In this document: in pieces, positions 45,443 through 57,559 of the stretch
Position numbering within the stretch: the first letter of the stretch is position 1
Layout: every line of letters begins with the position of its first letter
Assembly (NCBI GenBank): GCA_005656395.1
Contig: SRSI01000057.1
Span: 1-64,000, forward strand
Direction: 5' to 3'
Source of the DNA: Strongyloides papillosus
Lineage: Eukaryota > Nematoda > Chromadorea > Rhabditida > Strongyloididae
DNA: 64,000 nucleotides
Notes under the pieces: model-generated
The model's input: the letters and a program-made list of their open reading frames with translations, nothing else
What the model was told of the DNA's origin: nothing
Database searches by the model: none
Position numbers and translations under genes: made by a program

Positions 45443-46896
45443 TATAAAAGGTGACCTATGTAAAACTTTCCAGATATTTCACATAACACTCTGCGTATAG
45501 ATAAGCTAAAAATTGATATTTAAACAATTGTATAGCTAAGATATATATCATTCTAAATCTATAAATTCTACATCGAAATATGAATTCTAGGCGGAGTTGT
45601 AGACTTTCAAATATTAGTTCATTTTTCAACTTTCAATTAAATTAATCTTTATATTTGAAAAGATATTTTTATGGTTGATGTCGATTCTAAATGTACAAAT
45701 TTTTTTGTACCTAATTATAAAATTCCATGAAGATTGAAGTCCAGCAACCATGTTTGATTATTAAATAAAAGAAAAAAATCGAGATTTTTTCCAAATTTTA
45801 ATGTTTTTTCAAAATAAAAGAATGGTATGACAATATTGAAATATATTATATCAATATTCTGATAGAGTAAGCAAAGCTCTATCGAATGAGTATATGACCA
45901 TGAATAGCGATTGAGATAGAAAAAAGTTATGATTTGTCAAAGATCACTTTTTCACACTTTTGTTAAAAAGTTAGGATACAAATAATACTTTGTCCAATCT
46001 TTATAATATCTAAAAACAATAATAACACTACTTATAATATTAATTAACAGATTATTACTTGTTTGTCCATACGTTGTCTAAAAAACTGAAATATTTTTAT
46101 TACTCAAATTTGAAAAAAAAATAATTTTTCAGAATTTTCACATCATTTACTGTCATTTTATACTATTTTGTATAGATATTACCCCGTAAAAGCAATTATA
46201 ATGTGTCTTTGAAATTTTTCGTATATCCACTCATAATTTCAAGCGTTCTATTTTTAAAATATTTGTGAGTAATTATCAAAATAGGACAATATTTTGAATA
46301 CTTTTGAAAACAAAACATAATCTGTACCTGAAATGTAAAAAAAATGACATATTTTCTTTTTAAACTAGAATTAATGTAAAAAAATAGTCAAGTTTTAACT
46401 ATTTATAACTTTCTTCAAACTCAATCAAATTCAGTCGTACTATGCTCATTCGATAGAGCTTTGCTTACTCTATAAGAATATTGATAGAACATTTTTTAAA
46501 TTATCTGGTAAGGTAAGAGATTTGATTGTCGAAAGACATAAAAATTTTTACAAAAATTAGAATTTTTTTCTTTTATTTAAAAATTGAATGTAGTTGCTGA
46601 ACTTCAATCTTTATGATTTTTTGGGAGTAGATACAAAATACTTTGCACTTTAAAAATCTGCATCAAACATAAAAAAATCTTTTTATGCAAAAAAGTTACA
46701 TTTAGTGAAAGCTGAAAAAAGACCTAAATTATGAAAGTCTATAACTTTGTCCAAAATCCACATTTTCTTGTGAAATCTACAGATTTAGAATGGCATTAAC
46801 TCAGCTAAAAATGGTTATAATACCATATTTGCAGCTTATTTATGTGCAGAGGTATATAATCAAATGTTTGAGAAACCTTACGCAATCCAAACTGTA
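45443..46896. mobile_element. foldback DNA element, diverged copy 2
   Basis: Same architecture as 31103-32556: outer arms (gcgtatagataagctaaaaa and, inverted, ttatttatgtgcagaggtat), inner arm ends gatagagtaagcaaagctct and agagctttgcttactctat, and a similar centre. It is older: many differences, and termini no longer well paired. Confidence 0.75.
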
Positions 46897-47195
46897 TTAT
46901 TTTGAATTAATAAATAAGATTGATTGGAAGTAGTTATAAAGAAATTATCATATCTTATTAAGACCTTTCATTTAGAGTATAAATACTTTAGATCTTAGAA
47001 ATTAAAAGCTTACGTTAAATGATATATATCATTCAATATACCTAACATTTAAATAAATAATCGTTTTTTTTATTTTTAATCAATGATTTTAACACTATTC
47101 CAAAATTCTCGGTAAAAGAATTCCTGCTGTATTGTAAATATTATACTTTTTATTCTTGAAAATAAAAATTGAAATATCTATAACATTTCAATACG
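46897..47195. other. AT-rich spacer before the mariner remnant
   Basis: Nothing coding. It contains the palindrome ATGATATATATCAT at 47019-47032, repeated exactly 300 bp later. Confidence 0.45.
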
Positions 47196-48423
47196 TAGGT
47201 TGTCAAATATAAACCGCATATTTTTAATGCGCGTTGTATGACACGCGTTATCTCTTATGATGCACATGTTTGGTATAATAAAACAAACCGTTATACTCTC
47301 CTTAAACTTCTCTACACGATGATATATATCATTACCATGAGGTCTATTTATCATCAATTTATTTTAAAATTAATCTATGCTATCAAAATGTGATATTCGT
47401 GTCATTATGCTTTATGAGTTTAAACGCGATACTAATGCTACAAAAATAACTTAACAAATTAATGAATCTTTCGGAGAGAATTTTATTAATGTTTCTACTG
47501 CGCAAAGATGGTTTAAAACATTTAAAAAAGGCATGGGGAACCTCGAAACAAAGAGCATAGGAGACCTAAGTCTGTTCTTGATAACGATGGCTTACGAAAT
47601 GTTGTTGAAACCAATCCACCCATAACGGTTAGAGAACTTGCAAAAGAGTTCGATCTATCTAGAACAACAATTTACTATCATTAAAAAGAGATACAGAAAA
47701 CGAAAAAATTCAGCAAATGGGTACCTAAAGAATTAAGTGACTTTCAAAAAGCGTGTCGTTGTGAAGTTTGTCCTTCTTTCATTGTAGGAAACAAAAAAGA
47801 TTCATTTCTTAAACATCTTGTTATCAATGATAAAAAGTGCATTCTTTATGACAGTCGTAAACAAACTTAACAGTGGTTGAACAAAGATGTAACTCCAAAA
47901 CAATTTCCGAAACCTAAATAAGTCCCAAATAAGGTTATGGCGACTATTTAGTATTCTGTTGTAAGAGTCATTCATTATAGATTTATGAGACCGGGTAAAA
48001 GCATAACTCCAGAATTCTATCGCCAACAACTTCAATAAATGCACGAGAAATTGTCCAAAAAATGGCTGCTTTAATCAATAAAAAAAGAACAATTTTCCTC
48101 TACGAAAACACAAGCTCGCATGTTTAAAAAATAACCATCTAGAAATTGTGCGAATTAGAAAACGAAACTTTGCTGTATTCTGTGATTGATAGGAAAGGAG
48201 AAACAAACATGTATCATCAAATAATTCTTGTATAAATAAAAGACAAGTTGCAAAAATAGTCATTGTTTAAAAAAACCTTGCTAAATATTCTTTACATTTA
48301 AAAAGGTAAGAACTATTTGTAATGCTTTTATTTTTCTTTATTTTAGTTTTTTTATTGCCAATAAATCTTTCTTTACAATTACTAACAATGAATTTAAACA
48401 TTCTGCATATTTAACTGATCTTG
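47196..48423 (+). mobile_element. dead mariner-family transposon
   Basis: The start taggttgtcaaatataaacc and an inverted, diverged counterpart near 48400 (catatttaactgatcttg) suggest mariner inverted repeats. A broken transposase frame lies between them. The size of about 1.2 kb fits mariner elements. End positions are approximate. Confidence 0.7.
47377..48190 (+). pseudogene. mariner transposase relic
   Basis: The recognisable pieces in order are MLSKCDIRVIMLYEFKRDTN (DNA-binding start), VSTAQRWFKTFKKGMGNLET, TVRELAKEFDLSRTTIYYH, KWVPKELSDFQKACRCEVC, LKHLVINDKKCILYDSRKQT, WLNKDVTPKQFPKPK, and VIHYRFMRPGKSITPEFYRQ. These are the usual mariner landmarks. At least six stops or frameshifts interrupt them, and the HDNA-type catalytic motif is not preserved. 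Confidence 0.85.
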
Positions 48424-48762
48424 TCTTTCGAATTTCCACTTTTTTAAACACCTCGACAATTTCTTAAAGAAGAAAATTTTTAGGAACTATGAAGACATAG
48501 AAATTATTTTTTTAAGCTTTTATTGAATCGAAAAGCCTAGATTTCCATGAAAATGGAATAAATTAGCGTGTATATCGCTTTCAACAATGTATAGATTCTA
48601 ATCATTTTTGTTTTAATTTAAAATATTTATTTTTAATAGAGTTATACACATTTTAAAATTTGGGTAAAAAACAAGCATTTCTAGTTAGATAACTTTATAT
48701 TTTCAATAATTTTTCGTAACGACAATATATAAATAGTTAAACAGCAAATCTTATTTATTTCA
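48424..48762. other. AT-rich spacer between mariner and Helitron
   Basis: No gene recognised. Confidence 0.45.
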
Positions 48763-48790
48763 CCAGCCTTAGACCTGCCTTCGGCAGGTC
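48763..48790 (-). terminator. Helitron 3' terminal hairpin and CTGG end
   Basis: Eight-base-pair perfect stem, GC-rich, with a 3-nt loop. The stem end is nine nucleotides from the terminus. In Helitrons this structure marks the end of rolling-circle transfer; it is not a transcription terminator in the bacterial sense. Confidence 0.85.
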
Positions 48791-49061
48791 ACGTCTGGTC
48801 CGCAGAGCATATTTTTTTATATGAGAATTTTATGAAAAGTTATTAATCGAATTATTTGTATAAAAAATTTGTTATTCAAAGAAATAATAAACACAATTAA
48901 AAAACAATCATTTATTTAAAAATGTTAAAAAAATACAATTGAAAAAAAGTCATTTAATTAAAAATGTTAAAAAATTATTCTTGATCCATTGTTTTGATTC
49001 TCCATCTGCTTTTATTGCTGCCATCATTTTGTTCATCATATTTTCATTATCTCATTAGAAT

Positions 49062-52000
49062 CTACGCATTAAATATCTCTTTATATACAATATTTTTAGC
49101 TTTATTAGATTCTGTTTTAACAAATAGACAATCAGGACTTTTTACACGTGAAAAAGCCACATACAATTGTCCATGTGAAAAAACTGGTGTTGTTAAATCT
49201 ACACCAACTTTACTTAATGTTTGCCCTTGACTCTTATTAATAGTCATAGCAAAGGCAAGTCTTACAGGAAATTGTTTCCTTGCTAGTGTAAAAGGAAATT
49301 CTCCTTCAGAACTATATAAAACTATTCTAGGTATAAGAACAGTTTTATCTTTATTTAATCCTGACAAATGGATACATGTCAAGATTCTTTTATTAATCTT
49401 TATAATTCTCAATCTTGTGCCATTACAAAGTCCTTCTTTTATGTTTAAGTTACGAAGAACAATAATAACAGCATTAATCTTGAGATTCAACACATGTGGT
49501 GGTAAACCGCTAGGTGTTAACTGATTCAGATTTTCAATAGGCATGTTGTAGTAATTTTCATTTGTATCCGAATCTTTCCTAATCGAATCGGCTGAAAATA
49601 TTTTTTCTACATCGCCTGGTAGAGTATTTAATACTTCATTATTAATAGACTCTACAATGACATTTGTTGGAGCAAGAATTGCATAATTAGATTTTTCTAA
49701 TATGCTTTCATTTTTAGCTCCAAAGATATCGTTCACTAAATTTCCAGTTGATTGGATATTTAGTGGTATATCTACTTCGCCATCTTCATTTTTTTGAAGA
49801 GCATCATTACCAATGTCTAAAATCCACTTGGCAAAATCTATCTCGTCCTCTTTAACCCTCATGTTTCTGGTAAGTTTCACTGTCTCAAAGTGAACGTTCC
49901 AAAGAGGGCTATATTTTATGGAGAACAAAACATTTTGATGCCTTGTAGAATTTGGTAGGATAGGCAATGTTTGCCTGAAATCACCACCACATATGATGAC
50001 TTTTCCACCGAATGGAAGATCATTTTTGCAAACTTTTTTTAGTTGCTGATCAAGATAATCAATTACATACTTACTAAGCATAGGTGCTTCATCAATTATT
50101 ATTAATGAAGCTTTTTCAAGCATAGTAGTACGTAATTTATTAAGCTTGGATAGCCTAAAATTACTGTCAAATAAGGTAATTGGCACTGAAAACATAGAAT
50201 GAACTGTTTGCCCATTTCTAAGAAGAGTAGCCGCAATACCTGTTGAAGCACAATTAAGTACTATCTTATCTTCAGCTCTAATCAAATAATATAACGTTGT
50301 GTAGACGAATGTCTTACCTGTTCCTGCAGGTCCTTCTAAAAAGAAGCAACGTTTATCTGAAAAATTATTAACAATGATATTCAATATCCTATTAATAAAG
50401 TTTTTCTGTTCTTCGTTAGCTGATTTTAAATTTTCCTCACCTAACCTTTTTAGAACATCTTTATCTTCAACATAGTCAATCTCTATAATATCGAAATTAA
50501 CTTCAGGTAAATCAGTATAGCCATTAAAGTTATTAGATTGTAGAACATTTCTAATATCAAAAATTGCTTGAGCTTCCGCTCTTTCTTCATTACCGTTGTA
50601 TTTCATTAAGTAATCTTCGATTAAGTAATTTTTAAACTTAATGAAGGTATCATAATGCCTTGTAAAAGATGGCCAATAGCAAATCATGAGACCGAAGTAA
50701 TTACGAAGCATGTTAGGCATCGCGCTTTCACATGCTTCTTCAAACAATTCATTGTAATTGTCTTCGGTATCAAGTAAGCCTCTTGCTATAGCAGCATCTC
50801 TAAATGAGGGCCATTGAAAACCATTAACAATTTTCAAATCACCTTCACATGTTGCTCCAGGTACATGGAGCAAAAGTTGGCGAAGTGAAAATAATTCGAC
50901 ATTCATAGGTGATACAGTAAATATCCTTCCTATTGTACGCCTTTGGCGATGTCTTAATTTCCATTCTCTGGTTTTTAAGTCAAACCAATAATACTCCGGT
51001 ATCTCATTATAAAGATACTTTCTAGCATTAATATCGTTTTTATTAAGATTATAAAATGCTAATAATGTAGACTTATAACCTTTATCTGCTTTGAAACAGT
51101 TATTGTTGCCATTATTCATTTCATCAGCAACGGTGCAATCCTCATTTATCAGGTGAACTGCTAATCTTACAACAGTCCAATCTTTATAAAGTATTGGATA
51201 CTCCATGATTCTCCAAACTGCTTCTGATGGTCCTACATATCTACCATCGATATGAAGTTTAACCTCATCTTTCGATTCAACGGTTTCGACCACATCCGCA
51301 GAAATTTTATCACCATTTGATTTATGTGTATACTTAAATAAATACTTAGGACTTAAAACACTTTCACATATTTTTACATTAATATGTGAATTATATTTCA
51401 AGCTTAAATAAGGATTATATGTAACACAAAAATCGTTATTCACTTTATTACCAAATCTATCTGTAATATCTAATAAAGGATCAAATGATCTCTTAATATT
51501 AACTTTACCTTTAGAAGTGATGGAAGTTACTTTATGGTACTGTTCTGGGAATTTTTTAGTACAGACATTTTTTGCCTCATCCCAACAGGGTACTTTTGTT
51601 TTCGAAATATCACATCTCGAATGTACCATTGTTTTTGTAACAATTTCAAAAAGACGTGGATTTTTTTCTTTATCAGGGAATTCTGCTTTAACACATTCAT
51701 CTACCTGATCAGAAGTTAATCTGAAGTCTTCTTTTGAAACTTTTACCAATACATGAATATGTGGTAAAGATCTTTTTTGAAACTCAATGGTTGATTGTAG
51801 ATAAACTACATTACCCATAATTTTGTTTTCTTTCAAGTCATGTATTAAAGCATCTGATTTATGCTTAAACACTCTTGCAATCAAGTCATGGCGATCATTC
51901 GGTAGTTGCCCTGGATAAAGATTTTCTGTAATCTCTCTCCAATTTGGGTTTGTGGTCATTGTAATAAAGAAATCTGGTTTCCCAAATTTCCTAACAATGG

Positions 52001-55000
52001 CCATACCATCTTGATAGCCTAAATGCATGAATCTTCTTGAACCAATGTAACTGCTAAAAAGTTTAATTCTCTCACTTTTTTTTGCAGCTTCTTCATTATC
52101 TTCATCACCGATAAGATAATCTTCAAGAAGATCTTCTATTTGTTTATTATTCTTCTGTTTAAGCTCTTTGTTAAGCTTAATAACATAATTTAGGCGATCT
52201 CTTTCTATTGCTGTGTAAGCATCAACAACAAATAGTTGAAATAATAACCCTCCATGATGTAAAGGATTAAATGATGGCCTCACAGCAATGAGATTTTGGT
52301 AATAAACCAATTTCGTTAGAGATCTTTGTTCATTACCTTTTTTATAAGTTGTTTTCTCTTTCCATCCAAAAGCTCCTGTTGGGAAGAACAATGGATATGT
52401 TGCAGGATCTTTTAAAGGACTGTAATGACTCAAAGTTTCTAATTTTCCTGTTTTATTACATAACAAAACATTATAATCAGGAACTTCTCCATCTTCACTT
52501 TGAAATATAACTGCTATTTCTGTTACCTCTGGCAAATTACGAACTCTATCATTCTTATTCGCTGGAGGTCTCAAAACCAATTTATACATTGGCACAGCTT
52601 TATTCTCATTTTTATGTTTTAGTTCTTGCTCACGAATATAATCACCAAAATGTTTATATGATAATGCTAACATATTAATTTTGGAAATTATATGAGTAAG
52701 ATTACTAATAACTGATATTTCATTAAATGCGTTAACATTTTTATTTCTAATATCTTCAGCAACATCAGGTCCGTAAAAATATAGTTGCCCATAGGACAAA
52801 TTATCTTTATTTTCAGGTACAGCTGTGTTTATTACACGTTTAGCTTCACCATGCAACACAAATGTTGGAGGACCTGGTGTTTTAAAATCTCTTTGTTGAC
52901 CGGTATAACTCGCAAAGGCAAATTTGTTATTAATTCGCCTACAATGCTTTTTAAAGTATATACTTTCCTCATCTTCACCTATAAACAAATCTTTTATAAA
53001 TTTAGGAAAGTTATTAAATAGTCTTTCATATTCTTTAACTCCCCCAAATTCACAGCATTGTTTATACTTGGATTCTTTTTCGTAGAACATTGCTTGGCAA
53101 TGTTCACAGCCAGTAGAAAGAGGACCCAAATAATGCTCATCTGGAATAATTTCCTCATCTCTAGCCGGAAAAAGTTTTTGTTTTTTCAAACTCTTTCTGT
53201 TTCTTTGTCTTTTTTTTGTAGAACCATTAGCTACTTGAATTGAATCAAGAGCTTTTACAATAGAATCTACTTGAGAATTTTTATTAAAAGATACATCAGC
53301 ACATTTTGTAATGTTACTTGATAATCTTTTTATTCTTTTTGTTAATTTCTTTTTATTTGTTTCTTTTTTAGACTTATTTAAGTAGATTAAATTTACTAAT
53401 AAATCATTAACTAAAGAAAATTTGTCACTACTCGTGTCTAATTTATCCCTTTTTGCAATATTTTTCAAACTTTTTGGTAAGTTTGTTTTGGATCTCAGTA
53501 ATTGCACTCTTAATTTATTAATTTCTGATTTTTTTTTGCAATTTCTTATTTTATTTTTAGTGTTATTTACTTGCTTTAATGTAGATTCAAGATCTACATT
53601 AAGCTCCATTGGATCATTTAATATATTATTTTCAGATATATCAACTTCCATTGGCTCATTATCACTTATTGCAACATTTTTACTTAGATTACTATCAATT
53701 ATCTCATTTACTTTTGAAATATCTTTAGATTCTGGGTTAACAGTATCTTGTGATAATTTTTTTCGTAATCTATTAAGATGTACTTGCAATTTCTTTTTTT
53801 CATGAGTTTTTTTGCAGTTTTTAATTTTACTTTCAACTACAATTATTTCTTTTAATGTAGAGTCAATGTCTACATCAAAATCCATTAGAATTTGCGATGT
53901 TATTTTTTTACAAATATCAATCTCCATTGGTTCGTCTTTTTCTAAATCAAAACCATTTTTGAGATTATTATCAAATACCTCATTTAATTTTAAAGTTTCA
54001 ATACAATTTTCTTTAACAGTATCTATAGATTTTTTTTCTAATCTATTTAACTGTACTTGTATTTTCTTTTTATCACTTAGTCTTTTACACTTATCATATC
54101 TAACTTTTAATAAAGATATTTCTTCATTTAAATTAGAGTCGACTTTTTTATTTTTATTATTTTTAGATAAATGTAAAGGTTCTTTTTTGACTATTTTTGA
54201 TAGTCTACCCTTTACACTTTTTTTAGTTGTCGAAATATCAGAATTAACATCTGATATATTTTCAACACTAATGTTTATACCATTAAGATCAAATATTGAA
54301 TTATTACAAACTTGATTAGCTTGTAAATGTTCAATCAAATCTCCTAATGTGTTAAACATTAGCATACATGAAACACCATTAGAGCAATATCTTCCATTTT
54401 GATCCATAGAATGTGGATCAAATAAGAAGAATGCTCCATCATGGTGTATTATTGAAGAAGCCCTTTCATTAGCAATCAAGATTAAAAACTGATGTTCGTT
54501 TACAAATCTATTTAATGCTTGTGAAAGAGAAACGAAACCAAAAGAAATCTCGTTTCTTTTAACCTTCTTCCCTCTTCCTGTAAATGAATAGCACGAAGCT
54601 GTGCTAAACGTAACTTTACGATTAAACAATATTGTTTCTCGTATAATGTTGGTTACTGATAAATAACCTCTACCATCAATTGAATAATTTGTACTGCGCA
54701 AATAATTAACGCTTCTTTCGTACAAAATATTTCCTTGATTAAGGACAGTGTTTATATCAACTCTAACCCAATTTAATGGTGATTTGATACATGCCATAAT
54801 CAATGCTGCAGATGACATTGCAACACATTGATTATTCTGTCCCAAAGCTGCTTGACACATATCGGCCCGCAAAATTTTACAAAAAGTTGCACTATTGGAA
54901 TTTATTGGCACGTAATCATTTTGAATTACCATGCCTCCAGCACAACTTTTTTTATTTTTTATAGCTTTAACCAAATCATCGGCTTGACTATTATTTCTAA

Positions 55001-55196
55001 TGGTTATCGAATAAATGATTCCATTAGTATTAAGAATGTATGACACACAAATGTCTTCATCCAAAATAATGACATGCTTCGAATTAATGAAATCATGTCT
55101 AAAATTATGATTTACTGAATCAGTAGAATCACAAATTAAAGTTTTTGGAATGTCAATTTTATTAACTTTTTTCAATAAATTGTTGACGAATTCCAT
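49062..55196 (-). CDS. Helitron Rep/PIF1 helicase with N-terminal cysteine-protease-like domain
   Basis: 2044 residues in one frame. Residues about 60-310 look like a papain-fold cysteine protease of the tegument-C76 or OTU type: [12 protein letters not shown] (putative Cys, about 125) and [18 protein letters not shown] (putative His, about 261). Residues about 330-620 are Lys-rich with three to four imperfect repeats ([22 protein letters not shown]). Then comes the Helitron-type zinc region [13 protein letters not shown]…CC (about 690) and the Helitron-like N domain with [16 protein letters not shown]. The Rep nuclease has the HUH motif [11 protein letters not shown] (about 1143) and the two tyrosines in KYLFKYTHK (about 1288). 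The PIF1-type helicase has GPAGTGKT (about 1622), [10 protein letters not shown] and [10 protein letters not shown], ending with [14 protein letters not shown]. All signature residues seem intact, so the protein may be functional. The protease assignment is inference from motifs. Confidence 0.92.
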   Translation of the reverse strand: MEFVNNLLKKVNKIDIPKTLICDSTDSVNHNFRHDFINSKHVIILDEDICVSYILNTNGIIYSITIRNNSQADDLVKAIKNKKSCAGGMVIQNDYVPINSNSATFCKILRADMCQAALGQNNQCVAMSSAALIMACIKSPLNWVRVDINTVLNQGNILYERSVNYLRSTNYSIDGRGYLSVTNIIRETILFNRKVTFSTASCYSFTGRGKKVKRNEISFGFVSLSQALNRFVNEHQFLILIANERASSIIHHDGAFFLFDPHSMDQNGRYCSNGVSCMLMFNTLGDLIEHLQANQVCNNSIFDLNGINISVENISDVNSDISTTKKSVKGRLSKIVKKEPLHLSKNNKNKKVDSNLNEEISLLKVRYDKCKRLSDKKKIQVQLNRLEKKSIDTVKENCIETLKLNEVFDNNLKNGFDLEKDEPMEIDICKKITSQILMDFDVDIDSTLKEIIVVESKIKNCKKTHEKKKLQVHLNRLRKKLSQDTVNPESKDISKVNEIIDSNLSKNVAISDNEPMEVDISENNILNDPMELNVDLESTLKQVNNTKNKIRNCKKKSEINKLRVQLLRSKTNLPKSLKNIAKRDKLDTSSDKFSLVNDLLVNLIYLNKSKKETNKKKLTKRIKRLSSNITKCADVSFNKNSQVDSIVKALDSIQVANGSTKKRQRNRKSLKKQKLFPARDEEIIPDEHYLGPLSTGCEHCQAMFYEKESKYKQCCEFGGVKEYERLFNNFPKFIKDLFIGEDEESIYFKKHCRRINNKFAFASYTGQQRDFKTPGPPTFVLHGEAKRVINTAVPENKDNLSYGQLYFYGPDVAEDIRNKNVNAFNEISVISNLTHIISKINMLALSYKHFGDYIREQELKHKNENKAVPMYKLVLRPPANKNDRVRNLPEVTEIAVIFQSEDGEVPDYNVLLCNKTGKLETLSHYSPLKDPATYPLFFPTGAFGWKEKTTYKKGNEQRSLTKLVYYQNLIAVRPSFNPLHHGGLLFQLFVVDAYTAIERDRLNYVIKLNKELKQKNNKQIEDLLEDYLIGDEDNEEAAKKSERIKLFSSYIGSRRFMHLGYQDGMAIVRKFGKPDFFITMTTNPNWREITENLYPGQLPNDRHDLIARVFKHKSDALIHDLKENKIMGNVVYLQSTIEFQKRSLPHIHVLVKVSKEDFRLTSDQVDECVKAEFPDKEKNPRLFEIVTKTMVHSRCDISKTKVPCWDEAKNVCTKKFPEQYHKVTSITSKGKVNIKRSFDPLLDITDRFGNKVNNDFCVTYNPYLSLKYNSHINVKICESVLSPKYLFKYTHKSNGDKISADVVETVESKDEVKLHIDGRYVGPSEAVWRIMEYPILYKDWTVVRLAVHLINEDCTVADEMNNGNNNCFKADKGYKSTLLAFYNLNKNDINARKYLYNEIPEYYWFDLKTREWKLRHRQRRTIGRIFTVSPMNVELFSLRQLLLHVPGATCEGDLKIVNGFQWPSFRDAAIARGLLDTEDNYNELFEEACESAMPNMLRNYFGLMICYWPSFTRHYDTFIKFKNYLIEDYLMKYNGNEERAEAQAIFDIRNVLQSNNFNGYTDLPEVNFDIIEIDYVEDKDVLKRLGEENLKSANEEQKNFINRILNIIVNNFSDKRCFFLEGPAGTGKTFVYTTLYYLIRAEDKIVLNCASTGIAATLLRNGQTVHSMFSVPITLFDSNFRLSKLNKLRTTMLEKASLIIIDEAPMLSKYVIDYLDQQLKKVCKNDLPFGGKVIICGGDFRQTLPILPNSTRHQNVLFSIKYSPLWNVHFETVKLTRNMRVKEDEIDFAKWILDIGNDALQKNEDGEVDIPLNIQSTGNLVNDIFGAKNESILEKSNYAILAPTNVIVESINNEVLNTLPGDVEKIFSADSIRKDSDTNENYYNMPIENLNQLTPSGLPPHVLNLKINAVIIVLRNLNIKEGLCNGTRLRIIKINKRILTCIHLSGLNKDKTVLIPRIVLYSSEGEFPFTLARKQFPVRLAFAMTINKSQGQTLSKVGVDLTTPVFSHGQLYVAFSRVKSPDCLFVKTESNKAKNIVYKEIFNA

Positions 55197-56014
55197 TTCT
55201 CCCGTTTTTTTCTATCTGAAATTAAAAAAATTAGTACAATATAATAACAACGTAAAACATTTATTTATAAGAACGATAATAATAAAAATGGTACTTTTTA
55301 GTTTCGATAGAGCCATTCTTAAATTTAAGTTTTAGTGATTAAAAAAAGACTATATGTTAAAAAAAAGTATTTTTATAAAAATATATCAATATAGTATACT
55401 AATAAATCAATAGAAATTAATAAAGTAAACTTAACAATACTAACAAAAACAATGAATTAACAACTTAAAATAGTTTTAAAAGAATAAATAAAAAAGAATT
55501 GTTTGTAAAATAAACATGGATATAAAGTAATGTGGAGGAAACTTGAAAAAATAGTTATTTTAAATATTGACATATAAAACTTATATTTAAAGATAACAAA
55601 TAAATTACAGAAACTCTTAATTGTAGCAAAATATTATTACTAAATAACTAAATATTCTCAAATTAATAATCAAACTAACTTCTTAAAGATTAAAATAATA
55701 AAACCTTAAAAATTTAAATATAAATTTGATCACATATATTTTGATTATTGAAAATTTCTAATTCTTTATTAATTTATATGGTAAAATTTTGAAAAAATGC
55801 CAAAAACATCATTGACATAATATATTCTATATATTTTATATATAAAATTTTATGGATAAAATCAAAAAAATGCAACTCTTATATAAATTTTTGAAGGATA
55901 TAAATTACAATATTTATCTTATTTATTTAAATTTTATATCAGTTATACAATAAATAATTTGAATATCCATATATCATATATTTTATCATAAATATTTGAA
56001 AGAAATCATGTACA
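55197..56014. other. very AT-rich spacer, probably containing the Helitron 5' end
   Basis: No gene recognised. Several candidate GA|T positions (TC start on the element strand) exist and cannot be told apart. Confidence 0.4.
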
Positions 56015-57390
56015 AAATTTGGTCGATAACTTAAGCGACTTATAGTCAATTCTTTTAATATTAAGTTTCCTTCTTATTCCTGAGTTGTGTCTTTCAAATG
56101 AGTCGTGAACCATAAAATTTCATGGACTTTGTAAAGAGTTATTTTCGGAACAAAACTATGCAAAAATGTATCTAAAAATGTGGTATTTTTTAAACATAAT
56201 TTGGCCAATCGTAGACCAAAAGTTTTGAGATCCATTTTCCGCACTAAGTTGAAAAAAAATACATTAAATGACCATTTGACAGTAAAATTTAATCAAGTTT
56301 GAAAAGAGTTATGTCTGGAACAAAATTGATTTTTACAACAAAAATAGAAAAAGGCAAGAAAAATGACACTAAAATTGGCATAAATCGTTTTCTAGATAAG
56401 CTGTAAACTTCGCAATAGTCTCATTTTCTAAGTTATACTTAAATCTATATAAGCAAGCCATAGTTCCTTTATTTTATAAAGTTTCCATTAAGTAATAGCT
56501 ATTTAACTTTTTAATTTTTACCAAAAAAATAGTCATCACTTATTGATCCATATCTTAGCCAATTTCTTATCAATCCTAATGCTGCTGTGTTTGCGCACTA
56601 TTCTGAAGTTGTACCTTTTAAATGAGTCATAAACCAAAAAATTTCATTAACTTTGAAAACAGTTATTTTTGGAACAAAACTATGCAAAAATGTGTCCAAA
56701 AAAGTAATGTTTTCTAAAAATAATTTGGCCAGTTATAAATCAAAAGTTTCGGGACTTGTTTTCCCCCTTAAGTTAAAAAAAAATACATCGAATAACTATT
56801 TGACCATAAAAATTGATCAAGTTTGAAGAGAGTTATATCTGGAACAAAATTGATTTTTACAAAAAAAATAGAAAAAAGGCAAAAAAGTTGATATTCAAAT
56901 TAATATATCTTCTTTCGTAGTTGAGCTAAAAACTTCGTTAGACCCTTATTTTTTAAGTTAGACATAGAACTAAATAACAGATGCTATTGTTTTTCATTTC
57001 ATCAAAGTTATGACTAAGTTATAGCTACTTAACTTTTATGATTTTTTTTTAAAATGGTCACTACTCTTTGGACCACAACTCGGCCAATGTTTAATATAAT
57101 TCCATAGTATTGTGTTTCCCCACTATTCTGGAATTAGACCTTTCAAATAATATAAAAACCATCATACTTTTTTAATTTTAAAATAACGTTTTCCCCTGTA
57201 CAAAACTATGCTAAAAAAGGCCAAAAAAACAGTGTTTTTTGGAGATAATTTGGCCAATTATAGTCCAAAATATTTGAGACCTATTTTCCCCCCTAAGTTA
57301 GAAAAAAACACATCTTTTGGCTATTTACCCATAAAAATCGGTTGAATTTGAAGAGAGTTATGAGAGAGACAAATTTTTTTTCCTTATTTC
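56015..57390. repeat. tandem repeat, three diverged units of about 525 bp
   Basis: The same landmarks recur in each unit: ctttcaaatgagtcgtgaac (56091), cttttaaatgagtcataaac (56615) and ctttcaaataatataaaaac (57140), spaced 524 and 525 bp. Each unit also has a …gaacaaaactatgcaaaaat-type segment, taatttggcca, a ttttccncctaagtt segment and gaagagagttatgtctgg. No conserved open frame was found. The spacing is tight but sequence divergence is considerable. Confidence 0.85.
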
Positions 57391-57559
57391 TTTTTGGTAT
57401 AGAAAGAGCTATAAATTTTGTATTATCTTATCAGAGTTACTTCTATTATATTAATATTGTAAAATTTATTGTTAATCACTATAAATCTATTTTTTAAAAT
57501 AACACTATATTTGTGTTACTTTTCTAGAAAACGATGTAAAAATATATTCAATTAAGGGA
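57391..57559. other. short spacer
   Basis: Nothing recognised between the tandem repeat and the duplicated segment. Confidence 0.4.

Larger units (their letters stand above)
48763..55196 (-). mobile_element. Helitron (rolling-circle transposon), apparently intact coding copy
   Basis: The element strand is minus. The 3' end is visible: a hairpin GACCTGCC-gaa-GGCAGGTC (48772-48790), then TAAGG and the terminal CTGG (48763-48766), followed by T. This fits the Helitron 3' rule (hairpin about 10 nt before CTRR, insertion between A and T). The 5' TC terminus must lie to the right of 55196 but could not be fixed; the given end is that of the coding frame. The element encodes one large Rep-helicase protein. 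Confidence 0.85.

Noticed and set aside
53058..54315. Plus-strand frames rich in Ser/Leu/Phe opposite the Helitron gene
   Set aside because: Antisense of the Lys/Asp-rich linker of the Helitron protein; no independent evidence.
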